A stretch of 64,000 nt of DNA, from positions 1-64,000 of the forward strand of contig CASIAW010000011.1 in NCBI GenBank assembly GCA_949372875.1, given 5' to 3'. The stretch comes from Candidatus Poseidoniaceae archaeon (lineage in GTDB: Archaea; Thermoplasmatota; Poseidoniia; Poseidoniales; Poseidoniaceae). Every line of letters starts with the position of its first letter. Position 1 is the stretch's first letter. The translations under genes and the position numbers were made by a program. Under the pieces are notes generated by a model. The model saw only the letters and a program-made list of their open reading frames with translations, was not told the DNA's origin and ran no database searches. Positions 24,224 through 31,911 of the stretch are shown in pieces.

Positions 24224-25867
24224 ATGAGCGCAACCTCACATCCTCAACCCCGTGCCTTGCTCAGCGTTTACGATAAAACAGGAATCGTAGAATTCGCAAC
24301 TTCTTTGTCACAACATGGATTTGAAATCGTCTCCACAGGAGGCACAGCGCGTACCCTTCGAGCGGCTGGATTGAATGTCATTGGCGTCTCCGATGTAACT
24401 GGCCACCCCGAGATATTCGACGGTCGTGTCAAATCTCTTCATCCGGCTATCCACGGACCACTACTCGCCCGCCTTGAATCTGAAGAGGACCAGCAAGGGC
24501 TTGCAGAACTTGGATACCCTCCTATCCAGGTTGTTGCGTGTAACCTCTATCCATTTTCAGCTGCAGCAGCCCAACAACCTCCTTTGGAAGATTCGGCATT
24601 GCTCGAAATGATTGATATCGGCGGTCCAACAATGGTTCGTGCATCTGCAAAAAACCACCGCAACGTCATTATTGCCTGCAATCCGTCTCGTTATGATGAA
24701 ATTATTGCAGCACTCCAAGCCGCACATGATGCACAATCGGTCGGAATGGATTTACGGCGCAGCCTTGCACTTGATGCTTATGAACACACGGCTGCTTACG
24801 ACTCCGCAATTGCAGATGAACTCCATGCCCGTTGGATTGGTCGGCCAGAATGGAGTGATGATACCGCTGAGCAAACCACCCGCCTCCCCGAAACACTCCT
24901 CGCTTCAGCAGTCAAAACACACGCTCTCCGCTATGGAGAGAACAGTCATCAAGCCGCTGCATTGTACACCGACCCGCGTGAGTTTGGTAATCACTCTACG
25001 CTCGTCACCGCACACGTTGAAGGGGGCAAAGACATGTCGTACAACAATTATTCAGATGCTGACGCAACGCTCCGCCTTTGTCGAGCACTGTCCACAGATG
25101 AATGGCCTAATTCACCCCATGCATGCGTCATTGTAAAGCATAACAATCCATGTGGAGCGGCTCTCGGAGCAACGCAGAAAGAAGCCTATGAGGCAGCATT
25201 AGCAAGCGATCCAGAATCTGCTTTTGGTTCCATTATTTGTTTTAACGAACCCCTCCAGGCCGAAACCGCCAAAGCGATGGAATCACTTTTCATTGAAGTT
25301 TTGATGGCTCCTGCATACAGTAAAGAAGCCAAAGATATCGTGATGCTGAAGAAGAACCGACGTATTCTCACTATCCAATCTCCAAACAATCGTCTTGCTT
25401 CACTTGAACGAATACTGGTGCGTAAACCAATCGAGGGGGGATGGCTTGTTCAAACAGAAGAAGCACCAGTTATTGATTGGGATAAAGCAAAGGTCGTTAC
25501 CAAAAAATCACCAAGCGAAGAAGAAATTGCAAGTATGAAATTCGCAGTTCGAATTTGTGAACAAGTCAAATCAAATGCTATTGTTATGGTCCAAGGGACG
25601 GCTACAGTCGGTATCGGTCCCGGCCAAACCAGTCGAGTGGAGGCAGTTCGCATCGCTGCTCGTAGGGCCGGAGAGCGAGCCAAGGGATGTGTCCTTGCCT
25701 CAGATGCCTTTTTCCCGTTCAAGGATGGTCTTGAACAAGCTGCAGAATCGGGCGCTTCCTCAATTGTTCAACCCGGCGGTTCGATACGCGACCAAGAAGT
25801 GATTGACGCTGCCGATGAACTTGGAGTTTCGATGTTGTTCACGGGTCATCGATTATTCCGCCATTGA
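24224..25867 (+). CDS. purH: Bifunctional AICAR formyltransferase / IMP cyclohydrolase
   Basis: Catalyses the last two steps of IMP synthesis. The N-terminal IMP cyclohydrolase (MGS-like) part shows SVYDKTGIVEFA, STGGTARTLRAAG and FDGRVKSLHP; the formyltransferase part shows LRYGENSHQAAALY and the catalytic VKHNNPCGAALG, and ends TGHRLFRH. Its 547 residues are close to the bacterial form. Full-length purH is patchy in archaea, many of which use PurP/PurO, so this gene reflects a bacterial-type formyl-THF route, consistent with purN nearby. Confidence 0.95.
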   Translation: MSATSHPQPRALLSVYDKTGIVEFATSLSQHGFEIVSTGGTARTLRAAGLNVIGVSDVTGHPEIFDGRVKSLHPAIHGPLLARLESEEDQQGLAELGYPPIQVVACNLYPFSAAAAQQPPLEDSALLEMIDIGGPTMVRASAKNHRNVIIACNPSRYDEIIAALQAAHDAQSVGMDLRRSLALDAYEHTAAYDSAIADELHARWIGRPEWSDDTAEQTTRLPETLLASAVKTHALRYGENSHQAAALYTDPREFGNHSTLVTAHVEGGKDMSYNNYSDADATLRLCRALSTDEWPNSPHACVIVKHNNPCGAALGATQKEAYEAALASDPESAFGSIICFNEPLQAETAKAMESLFIEVLMAPAYSKEAKDIVMLKKNRRILTIQSPNNRLASLERILVRKPIEGGWLVQTEEAPVIDWDKAKVVTKKSPSEEEIASMKFAVRICEQVKSNAIVMVQGTATVGIGPGQTSRVEAVRIAARRAGERAKGCVLASDAFFPFKDGLEQAAESGASSIVQPGGSIRDQEVIDAADELGVSMLFTGHRLFRH

Positions 25868-25880
25868 TGAGAAATAAGGC

Positions 25881-25887
25881 ATATAAA
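25881..25887 (+). promoter_or_regulatory. Archaeal TATA box (box A)
   Basis: ATATAAA lies about 39-45 nt before the ATG of the small gene at 25926, directly after the purH stop. This distance would start transcription near 25910 with a short leader. A purine-rich stretch (GAAATAAGGC) precedes it where the BRE sits. Confidence 0.45.
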
Positions 25888-25925
25888 TCACTATTGTTTA
25901 AGCCGAGAAGCGTGCGGCTTCAATC

Positions 25926-26108
25926 ATGGGCCACCTTCAAGACCTCAATATGACCTATTTCCAACATCTTATTCAGGCCTGGAAAATGGCTTTTTGGTTC
26001 GGCCTAGGTAGTATTCGATTGATTATACACGGATTTCTACCAAATGTCGATGTCCAAGCCGGCCATTCAACCGTTCAGAAATACAACGGTACGCCAACCG
26101 AAGATTAA
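25926..26108 (+). CDS. Small DUF6356-like membrane-associated protein
   Basis: A 60-residue protein, MTYFQHLIQAWKMAFWFG then LGSIRLIIHGFLPNV, which resembles the small DUF6356 family, with its HL...W...F pattern followed by a hydrophobic IHGxxP segment. No function is known for the family. It has its own TATA-like element and its stop overlaps the convergent DUF454 gene by 4 nt. The family assignment rests on the motif only. Confidence 0.6.
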   Translation: MGHLQDLNMTYFQHLIQAWKMAFWFGLGSIRLIIHGFLPNVDVQAGHSTVQKYNGTPTED

Positions 26109-26608
26109 GCGGACGTTGGAACTTTCCAGCCAACCCACCAGACGCCGATTATCGCGATAACGGCGATTAGCACCTGTCCAAAGCCCGGGTCTCCGGCTTT
26201 GGTAACAGCCCAAATCGAGGCGATTGAAGCAATACAAATGATTCCAGTAATGACGATTTTTGAGTGAAAAGGTAACGATTTTCCAGTTCGGTAGTATTCG
26301 AGTAATGCTGACCCAAATATTCGATTCGTGAGCAACCAGTTGAACATTTTACGACTTGAGCGTGCGTAACAATATGCAGAAAGGACAAGCCAAGAAGTTG
26401 TTGGCCAGCCCGGCAAGAAGACTCCTATGACGGCAAAAGCCACACCCAAACTCCCGATGACAATCCATATTCCTCTGACAAAGGGATTTCGAGAAGGCTT
26501 GTGCTCACTGAGGACATGTTCAATGATTTCTTCTTCACTTAGGGTGAGGAAAGGAGAGGAAACCTCGCCGGTTTTTTCTTCATTGAGTGGAGATTTTGGT
26601 GCATCCAT
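26105..26608 (-). CDS. DUF454 / YbaN-family membrane protein
   Basis: The core GSLGVAFAVIGVFLPGWPTTSWLVL, AYCYARSSRKMFNWLL and GSALLEYY is diagnostic of the YbaN/DUF454 family of small inner-membrane proteins; three to four helices are present. Family function is unknown. The frame is open to an ATG at 26701, but that would leave only 5 nt to the divergent purN start. I therefore use the ATG at 26608 (167 residues), which still precedes the conserved domain by about 45 residues; the ATG at 26638 is an alternative. Confidence 0.82.
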   Translation of the reverse strand: MDAPKSPLNEEKTGEVSSPFLTLSEEEIIEHVLSEHKPSRNPFVRGIWIVIGSLGVAFAVIGVFLPGWPTTSWLVLSAYCYARSSRKMFNWLLTNRIFGSALLEYYRTGKSLPFHSKIVITGIICIASIASIWAVTKAGDPGFGQVLIAVIAIIGVWWVGWKVPTSA

Positions 26609-26706
26609 CTCGCTCTTGCTCCTAATCCTTCGCATTCGATGGCGCTCAAAAAAGGATGGGCGCGAATTTCCGAAGAACTCAAGTTGTTCATTCAGTAGCA
26701 TACATC

Positions 26707-27330
26707 ATGACCAGTGTTTCAGGTCCGCTTCGAAAGGGGTCGTCGTCAGACCCAATTCGCTGTGCAATTCTCATTTCAGGGTCTGGCTCGGGGATGAAGG
26801 CGATGATTCATCATCAGCAGTCAAATTTGGATTGTGGGCACGAAACCGTCGTTGTAATCAGTGATAAGGAAAGCGCATTAGGGCTTCAGAAAGCTGAATT
26901 ACTCGGCATTCAATCGCATTGTATACCTTTGCCTCATCAAGAAGACCCCGTTTTACGCAGGCATCAGCATGAACTTCTTCTTCAACAACTCCTGGGAGAA
27001 TACAATGTTGAATTGATTGTTTTAAGCGGATATATGCGCTTAGTTTCGGCTCAGTTTGTAGAACAATGGGCTCCCCGGATAATCAACATCCACCCGTCAC
27101 TTTTACCGGCATTCCCTGGCGCACACGCCCATCGAGACGTTTTGTTATCAGGTGTTAAAGTATCAGGATGCACAGTACATTTGGTCGATGCTGGAATGGA
27201 TTCGGGGCAGATTCTAGGGCAGCGTCGCGTCCCCGTATTCCCGAATGATGACGAGCCATCATTATCCGCCCGAGTTCGGATTGAGGAACATACCCTCTAT
27301 CCAGAAATAGTAGACAAACTCGTAAAGTAA
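26707..27330 (+). CDS. purN: Phosphoribosylglycinamide formyltransferase
   Basis: A formyl-THF-dependent GAR transformylase of the purine pathway, 207 residues as usual. Signatures: CAILISGSGSGMKAM at the N-terminus (substrate-phosphate loop), VLSGYMRLVS, the catalytic NIHPSLLPAFPG (Asn, His) and VHLVDAGMDSGQIL with the catalytic Asp. It lies near purH, consistent with a folate-based purine route. The ATG at 26707 is chosen; an open frame extends upstream into the divergent DUF454 gene. Confidence 0.93.
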   Translation: MTSVSGPLRKGSSSDPIRCAILISGSGSGMKAMIHHQQSNLDCGHETVVVISDKESALGLQKAELLGIQSHCIPLPHQEDPVLRRHQHELLLQQLLGEYNVELIVLSGYMRLVSAQFVEQWAPRIINIHPSLLPAFPGAHAHRDVLLSGVKVSGCTVHLVDAGMDSGQILGQRRVPVFPNDDEPSLSARVRIEEHTLYPEIVDKLVK

Positions 27331-27331
27331 T

Positions 27332-27826
27332 TTACAAATCAACCATTGAGTTAAAGTTCTTCATTTGTTGAGCGAACGAGCCCATTTCAAGGTCTTGCAG
27401 GCTTGAAAACATTGAGCGAACCTCCCCTCGGGTAATTTCGAATTTCCAATCTTTCGGGCAATGAGCCAAGAGAGGTTGCCGGCGACCTTGATCGTCCAAT
27501 GGTACACCACCTCCACTTGCCAGCAAGAATTCCAAACCATCTTGCTTTAGATTAAAAGAATCACATGAAATCAGTTGAATGCTATCGTTAATCTCACTAA
27601 ATGCCCACTGGAGAACTTCACTTAGCGATGTACACATTTTTGGGTCTGGCCAAACCTCACCTTCAAACAACGATTCTCGTCCGATAGCCCCGCATAAGGT
27701 CACTATGCGGTCTACTCCTGCTTTAATTGCAATAGAATGAAGGTACTCAACGCCTTTCTCCATCAACGCTTTATCTTGCCCCATACGCAAACTTTTACCG
27801 CCTGCGAGAAGTAAAACAGTCACCAT
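27332..27826 (-). CDS. Short MobA-like nucleotidyltransferase
   Basis: The N-terminal LLLAGGKSLRMGQDKAL is the GTP/CTP-binding signature of MobA/MocA-type nucleotidyltransferases, and VPLDDQGRRQPLLAHC is the matching substrate-binding segment. At 164 residues it is shorter than typical MobA (about 190-200), and the expected metal-binding DxP around mid-protein reads ISCDSFNLK. MobA makes the guanine-dinucleotide form of molybdopterin; the specificity here is not proven. Last gene of a minus-strand run starting at 29194; stop-to-stop with purN. Confidence 0.77.
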   Translation of the reverse strand: MVTVLLLAGGKSLRMGQDKALMEKGVEYLHSIAIKAGVDRIVTLCGAIGRESLFEGEVWPDPKMCTSLSEVLQWAFSEINDSIQLISCDSFNLKQDGLEFLLASGGGVPLDDQGRRQPLLAHCPKDWKFEITRGEVRSMFSSLQDLEMGSFAQQMKNFNSMVDL

Positions 27827-27835
27827 AAATAAGCC

Positions 27836-28045
27836 TCAAGTGAGCGTTTCAAGGCCATCAAGTGCCGATTCGAGTTCAGCTAAGAGTCCACGAACGCGGT
27901 CAAGAAGAGCTTTCCGCTCCCGACTTGAACGGGCTTCAGGTAACCATTCTAACAATCGTCGAACATCCTGAGCATCTCGTGCAACAGTCCATTGAAGAAC
28001 CGACTCAAGCACTGGGTCATCAGTCGGTAAGAAACGTTCACTCAT
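27836..28045 (-). CDS. Small helical protein, unknown
   Basis: About 69 residues, largely alpha-helical by composition (RRLLEWLPEARSSRERKALL then LLAELESALDGLE), possibly a short coiled coil. No family. I use the ATG at 28045; a TTG at 28075 overlaps the stop of the preceding gene (TTGA). It sits between a gene of unknown function and the MobA-like gene, and is probably co-transcribed with both. Confidence 0.55.
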   Translation of the reverse strand: MSERFLPTDDPVLESVLQWTVARDAQDVRRLLEWLPEARSSRERKALLDRVRGLLAELESALDGLETLT

Positions 28046-28071
28046 ACCCACACGGTATCCGAGCAAGGGCT

Positions 28072-28710
28072 TCAATTCTCCTGTGAAAGAACACGGTTTC
28101 GAATCCTTTCAAACAGTTCTCCACCACCGGGAGCAGTTGCTACGAGGACCCGAATATCCCCCAAACCGCCCCTTCTTAGAGAGAGAAATAAAACCGCCAC
28201 CTGATGCCAAAGTTGACTTTGACTGGCCATGGCAATCAACCACTCATCGTCAGGAACTTCATGACCCCCTCGAATCAATTCTTCTCCAATTTCAAGCAGA
28301 GCCCCGAGCGGTTCTTGTTCTTCAAAGAGGTGGATAAAAGCCATCCATGGAGATTCACCCAACGTTTCTTCAGACATATTTGCCAGTAAAAGTCCAGCGA
28401 GCACGAGATCTTCTTGCCCGTGTCGTTTCCAAAGCGCAGGAATCAATTTTGCAATCCTTCTCGATTTATCTTGCCCGCTGGTAAGTATCCATGAAGCAAT
28501 ATCCCGCATTTCGGGGTTAGGGCAACCATAATGAAAAGAATAACCGCCCGAATTTGCTAATAAATCAGTTGAGGGTTTAGCCATCATGCCGGGGACTCCG
28601 GCTGCATAGGCTCCTTTGAGAAATTTCAACATCTTTCGAGTGGAGCGAAGTAATTTTGGTTGAGGCTCGCCAAGATACTGAGCCACTTTTTCATTCACTG
28701 CGGCCACCAT
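28072..28710 (-). CDS. Hypothetical helical-repeat-like protein
   Basis: About 212 residues from the ATG at 28710, all-helical in appearance, with phrases such as RDIASWILTSGQDKSRRIAK and EDLVLAGLLLANM that recall HEAT/DNA-alkylation-repair-type helical repeats, but not clearly enough to assign. No signal or membrane helix. The start overlaps the end of the TerB-like gene by 20 nt; a TTG at 28752 would overlap more. Translational coupling with its neighbour suggests a shared role. Confidence 0.58.
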   Translation of the reverse strand: MVAAVNEKVAQYLGEPQPKLLRSTRKMLKFLKGAYAAGVPGMMAKPSTDLLANSGGYSFHYGCPNPEMRDIASWILTSGQDKSRRIAKLIPALWKRHGQEDLVLAGLLLANMSEETLGESPWMAFIHLFEEQEPLGALLEIGEELIRGGHEVPDDEWLIAMASQSQLWHQVAVLFLSLRRGGLGDIRVLVATAPGGGELFERIRNRVLSQEN

Positions 28711-29194
28711 CGGTCGCTTTCTTTCGTACCGTTTCAAAAATATCGCCGACAAGACCTACCGAATCACGAAGGGTGTGAAGCATTTTATCGACGACTCCAG
28801 GATCTTCGAACTTTTCCTTAACGATTTCGCGCAATTGAGTTTCAATCGCTTCATGTTCATCGTCATCAATTTCAAAAAGAGAGCGGAGGTGGGCAAGCAC
28901 TCTGAATTCATCTCTTGAAAGAGAGGCATTTACAATCGCCACTTCGAAGACTTTGGTGTAAATTTCACGAGCCTCCTCCATAGTCACAAGTTCTCCAGAC
29001 TCAGAATCTTCACCATTTTGAATATCCATGTAGATTTGCCCTGGCTGTTCTTCAGTTAATCCGAGGGCACTTGCCAATTTAATGGTCAGGCGTTTTTCCT
29101 CTCGGGTGAGCCTACCGTCTGCAAGCATGACCTCTACGGTACTACGAAAAACGTCGAGTTTCCGTGAGTTCGAGGTCGTCACGAGTATATGCAC
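28691..29194 (-). CDS. TerB-like domain protein
   Basis: The segment VEVMLADGRLTREEKRLTIKLASALGL (about 21-47) matches the start of TerB-like helical domains, with the acidic DG pattern, and a second similar half follows (VNASLSRDEFRVLAHLRSLF). TerB-like domains occur in stress and envelope proteins and bind metal in some cases. No membrane segment. It opens the four-gene minus-strand unit ending with the MobA-like gene. Start is GTG at 29192-29194; an ATG at 29128 would remove the first 22 residues. Confidence 0.6.
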   Translation of the reverse strand: MHILVTTSNSRKLDVFRSTVEVMLADGRLTREEKRLTIKLASALGLTEEQPGQIYMDIQNGEDSESGELVTMEEAREIYTKVFEVAIVNASLSRDEFRVLAHLRSLFEIDDDEHEAIETQLREIVKEKFEDPGVVDKMLHTLRDSVGLVGDIFETVRKKATDGGRSE

Positions 29195-29386
29195 AGTGTT
29201 CCTGTTCTTGAAACTCTTGTATAGGAAACAAAGAAATTATTCCGTAAAATCGTAAGAGGATTCAAAAGGAGTCGGCTTGTCCGGTAAACATCCACCTCCC
29301 TTTCACGCAGTGTGAATCCGTTCACTCTTGCAGCAATTGAGCGATGGGCTTAGGCTCATCATCCTTGCAATGGGATGTCGATAGAA

Positions 29387-29390
29387 GGAG
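29387..29390 (+). promoter_or_regulatory. Ribosome binding site of dnaG
   Basis: GGAG separated by 8 nt (AAATTAAA) from the ATG at 29399. It supports the shorter start over the in-frame ATG at 29375. Few genes in this window show so clear an SD. Confidence 0.6.
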
Positions 29391-29398
29391 AAATTAAA

Positions 29399-30643
29399 AT
29401 GGCTCGAAAACACAACTCAGGAGGCCGCTCAGGCGGTCCAAAGCAAGGCAAGGCAATGAAATATCAAATCCGTGCCGATATTAAAGTAAATGGAACCGTT
29501 CAACGAAAGGACATCATTGGCGCAATTATGGGCCAAACAGAAGGTCTTCTTGGCGACGAACTCGAACTACGTAAACTGCAACGTACAGCCCGTATCGGCC
29601 ACGTTGATGTGGAAATTGAATCCAAAGGCGGCAAAGTCCACGGACTCATCTTGATTCCAAGTAGCCTCGACAATGTCGAAACTGCAATCATTGCATCATC
29701 GCTTGAAACAATTGACCGAATCGGTCCATGTAGTGCAAAAATTACTGTCGTAGAAATACAAGATATTCGTGCAACAAAGCGAACAGCTGTTGTTGACCGA
29801 GCAAAGGAACTCCTGCTCAACCTTGTTAATTCAGGCGAAGCAGCATCCAAGACAATTATTGAAGAAGTCCGCTCGGTCATGACGACCGGAACAGCGACGA
29901 ACTATCACGGCCTTACATGCGGACCGAATGTTGAAACCTCATCTTCGCTGATTATCGTCGAAGGTCGCAACGATGTTCGAAATCTTTTGAACTGCGGCGT
30001 TAAGAACGCTATCAGTGCAGACGGTGCAGGCAACATAAAACAAGAACTCATCGACCTAGCGAACGGCAAAGAAACCGTTGTTCTCGCTATTGATGGAGAT
30101 CGTGGTGGCGAGATGTTGTTCAGTCAATTGATGGAGACAATGAAAGTTGATTTCGTCGCGCAAGCTCCTGTCGGTCAAGAGTGGGAATTACTTCCACAAA
30201 AGACAGTCACAAAATGCCTCTCAATGAAAGTCGAAGCAAAGAAGTTTGCACACGCACTTGGAAAGAAGCAAGCCGAAGATGATGAAAAGGCAGGCGTTCC
30301 AGATAAGAACTGGGCTGAAGATATGGAAGAAGTATTCGAAACCGCTGAAGCACCAGCAGAAGTCCAAGAAATGTTCGATCATCTTGACAACCTCGACAAG
30401 AACAAAGCAGTTCTCGTGATGGTTGATGGAACAGTATCAGAACCAGTTGGACCGTCTACACTTTCGAAGGTTGCAGGAAGCGCTGATGGCGCAGTTGCTA
30501 TTGTCTTTAATGGCCCAGTTAGCGAGCGAACACTCGAAATCGCTTCTGAATCAGCTATTGAGACTGTTATCGGCACAAAAGCCGGCAAAGGTTACGCTCA
30601 ACGTGAAGGCGTCAAGTCCTGGTTAGCTGAAACTCACCGCTGA
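29399..30643 (+). CDS. dnaG: Archaeal DnaG-like protein (TOPRIM)
   Basis: Archaeal DnaG, a TOPRIM protein associated with the exosome and reported to have primase activity. It has the archaeal N-terminal domain (MKYQIRADIKVNGTVQRKDIIGAI, GQTEGLLGDELELRKLQ) and the TOPRIM acidic motifs EGRND near residue 187 and DGDRGGE near 232. A Glu/Lys-rich linker and a C-terminal domain complete 414 residues. The start is decided by GGAG at 29387-29390, 8 nt before the ATG at 29399; an ATG 24 nt earlier overlaps this site. Confidence 0.93.
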   Translation: MARKHNSGGRSGGPKQGKAMKYQIRADIKVNGTVQRKDIIGAIMGQTEGLLGDELELRKLQRTARIGHVDVEIESKGGKVHGLILIPSSLDNVETAIIASSLETIDRIGPCSAKITVVEIQDIRATKRTAVVDRAKELLLNLVNSGEAASKTIIEEVRSVMTTGTATNYHGLTCGPNVETSSSLIIVEGRNDVRNLLNCGVKNAISADGAGNIKQELIDLANGKETVVLAIDGDRGGEMLFSQLMETMKVDFVAQAPVGQEWELLPQKTVTKCLSMKVEAKKFAHALGKKQAEDDEKAGVPDKNWAEDMEEVFETAEAPAEVQEMFDHLDNLDKNKAVLVMVDGTVSEPVGPSTLSKVAGSADGAVAIVFNGPVSERTLEIASESAIETVIGTKAGKGYAQREGVKSWLAETHR

Positions 30644-30684
30644 AGACGACTACCTTCATCTATTGCCTCAACTCTCGTCCATGT

Positions 30685-31911
30685 ATGGGCGAAGGTGAAA
30701 CAACCGAGTGGCCAGATGATGATGCAGACCCCTTTGCCGATGCAGAGTCCGACCCAAAGTCCTCTGCAGTAGAGGAGGAAATGCCATCCGAACCCCCTCA
30801 AGCAGAGGAGAATGAAGAGGTTCTAGCCGATGAGGGCCCAGCAATCATTGGCTCAGAGTTGGCACCTTTTGCCTCTGACTATGATGAGTGGAAACTCCCT
30901 ATTCGAGCTGCCCCATTGCTTCATCAATTCCATAATGAGGTCGTAACAGAATATCCACTTTTACAAACGATGGACGGGCGTCAAGCAACATCGCTGGTTG
31001 TCGATGAAGACTTACTCCGGATAATTGAGTCAAGGCTTGATGACGATGGTCAACGCCGGTTGAAAGTGTCCCTTTCAATGAAGCGAGAAATTACTGGATT
31101 TAAGCATCAGCACAATGAATTAATGCACAATCACCAGTTTCTTTGGCTTGGATCCGCAGTCCTTGGAATTTTGTTTTTACTCTCGTCTCTTCCCGTGTTT
31201 AATTTTCTCGGCGTACTCTTAGTTGCAGCAGGAGTATGGAACTGGACATCAATGCACCTCGAATCCCACCACCTCGAATTCACGAATTCAGGGGGGACGC
31301 TATCGCATACATTGCGAGGGTACGGTACAAACCGTCCCTTTTTTCGTGCAAGTATGGCTTTACTCGGATCTGAAATGGCAGGTCTGTTGAGAAACGGAAC
31401 GCTGGAAACAGAGGCCCTTGACAAACTGCACAAGGTTCTTGCAACGCCTCCTGTGAAACCCACGCCACCGCCTGTGGCGTTACCAATGCCGGTTCAACCA
31501 GTTCCTATTGAGCAAACTCCGGCCATTCCAGTGCCTCAGCAAATACCTGCGCCTCCGCAGGCAGTTCCACAGGAAAAAGTCTCGATGCCTGGCCCTCCAA
31601 CCGCGGCGCCTCCGCCGAGCACCGCACCACCTCCACCAACTCCTCTTACTGCACCACCTCCACCAACTCCTCTTGCTGCACCACTTCCACCACCGTTAGC
31701 AGTTCCCCAAACACCTCTTCCCCCTCCACAGCCTCTTCCTCCACTGAACGGGCCTGGTGGAATGCCTCTACCGCCACTCGGGTTGCCAGTAGACCCGCTG
31801 CCACTTGATGCTCCTCTCCCGAATGCTCCGGAAATAGCAGTCAAAGCATCTCCAGTTGAAGATACGCTCAGCGAAAAAGAGCAGAGTGATTTACTCAGTG
31901 AGTTGTCTTGA
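30685..31911 (+). CDS. Membrane protein with acidic N-terminus and proline-rich C-terminus
   Basis: The 408-residue product has an acidic first 60 residues, a soluble segment, two adjacent membrane helices (about 152-170 and 172-188) forming a hairpin, a short domain, then about 130 residues dominated by Pro with repeated PPPSTAPPPPTPL-like units (about 250-390). Both ends are probably cytoplasmic. No family. Its stop directly abuts the stop of the convergent 915-residue coiled-coil gene. Proline-rich tails often bind partner domains, but none is evident. Confidence 0.7.
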   Translation: MGEGETTEWPDDDADPFADAESDPKSSAVEEEMPSEPPQAEENEEVLADEGPAIIGSELAPFASDYDEWKLPIRAAPLLHQFHNEVVTEYPLLQTMDGRQATSLVVDEDLLRIIESRLDDDGQRRLKVSLSMKREITGFKHQHNELMHNHQFLWLGSAVLGILFLLSSLPVFNFLGVLLVAAGVWNWTSMHLESHHLEFTNSGGTLSHTLRGYGTNRPFFRASMALLGSEMAGLLRNGTLETEALDKLHKVLATPPVKPTPPPVALPMPVQPVPIEQTPAIPVPQQIPAPPQAVPQEKVSMPGPPTAAPPPSTAPPPPTPLTAPPPPTPLAAPLPPPLAVPQTPLPPPQPLPPLNGPGGMPLPPLGLPVDPLPLDAPLPNAPEIAVKASPVEDTLSEKEQSDLLSELS

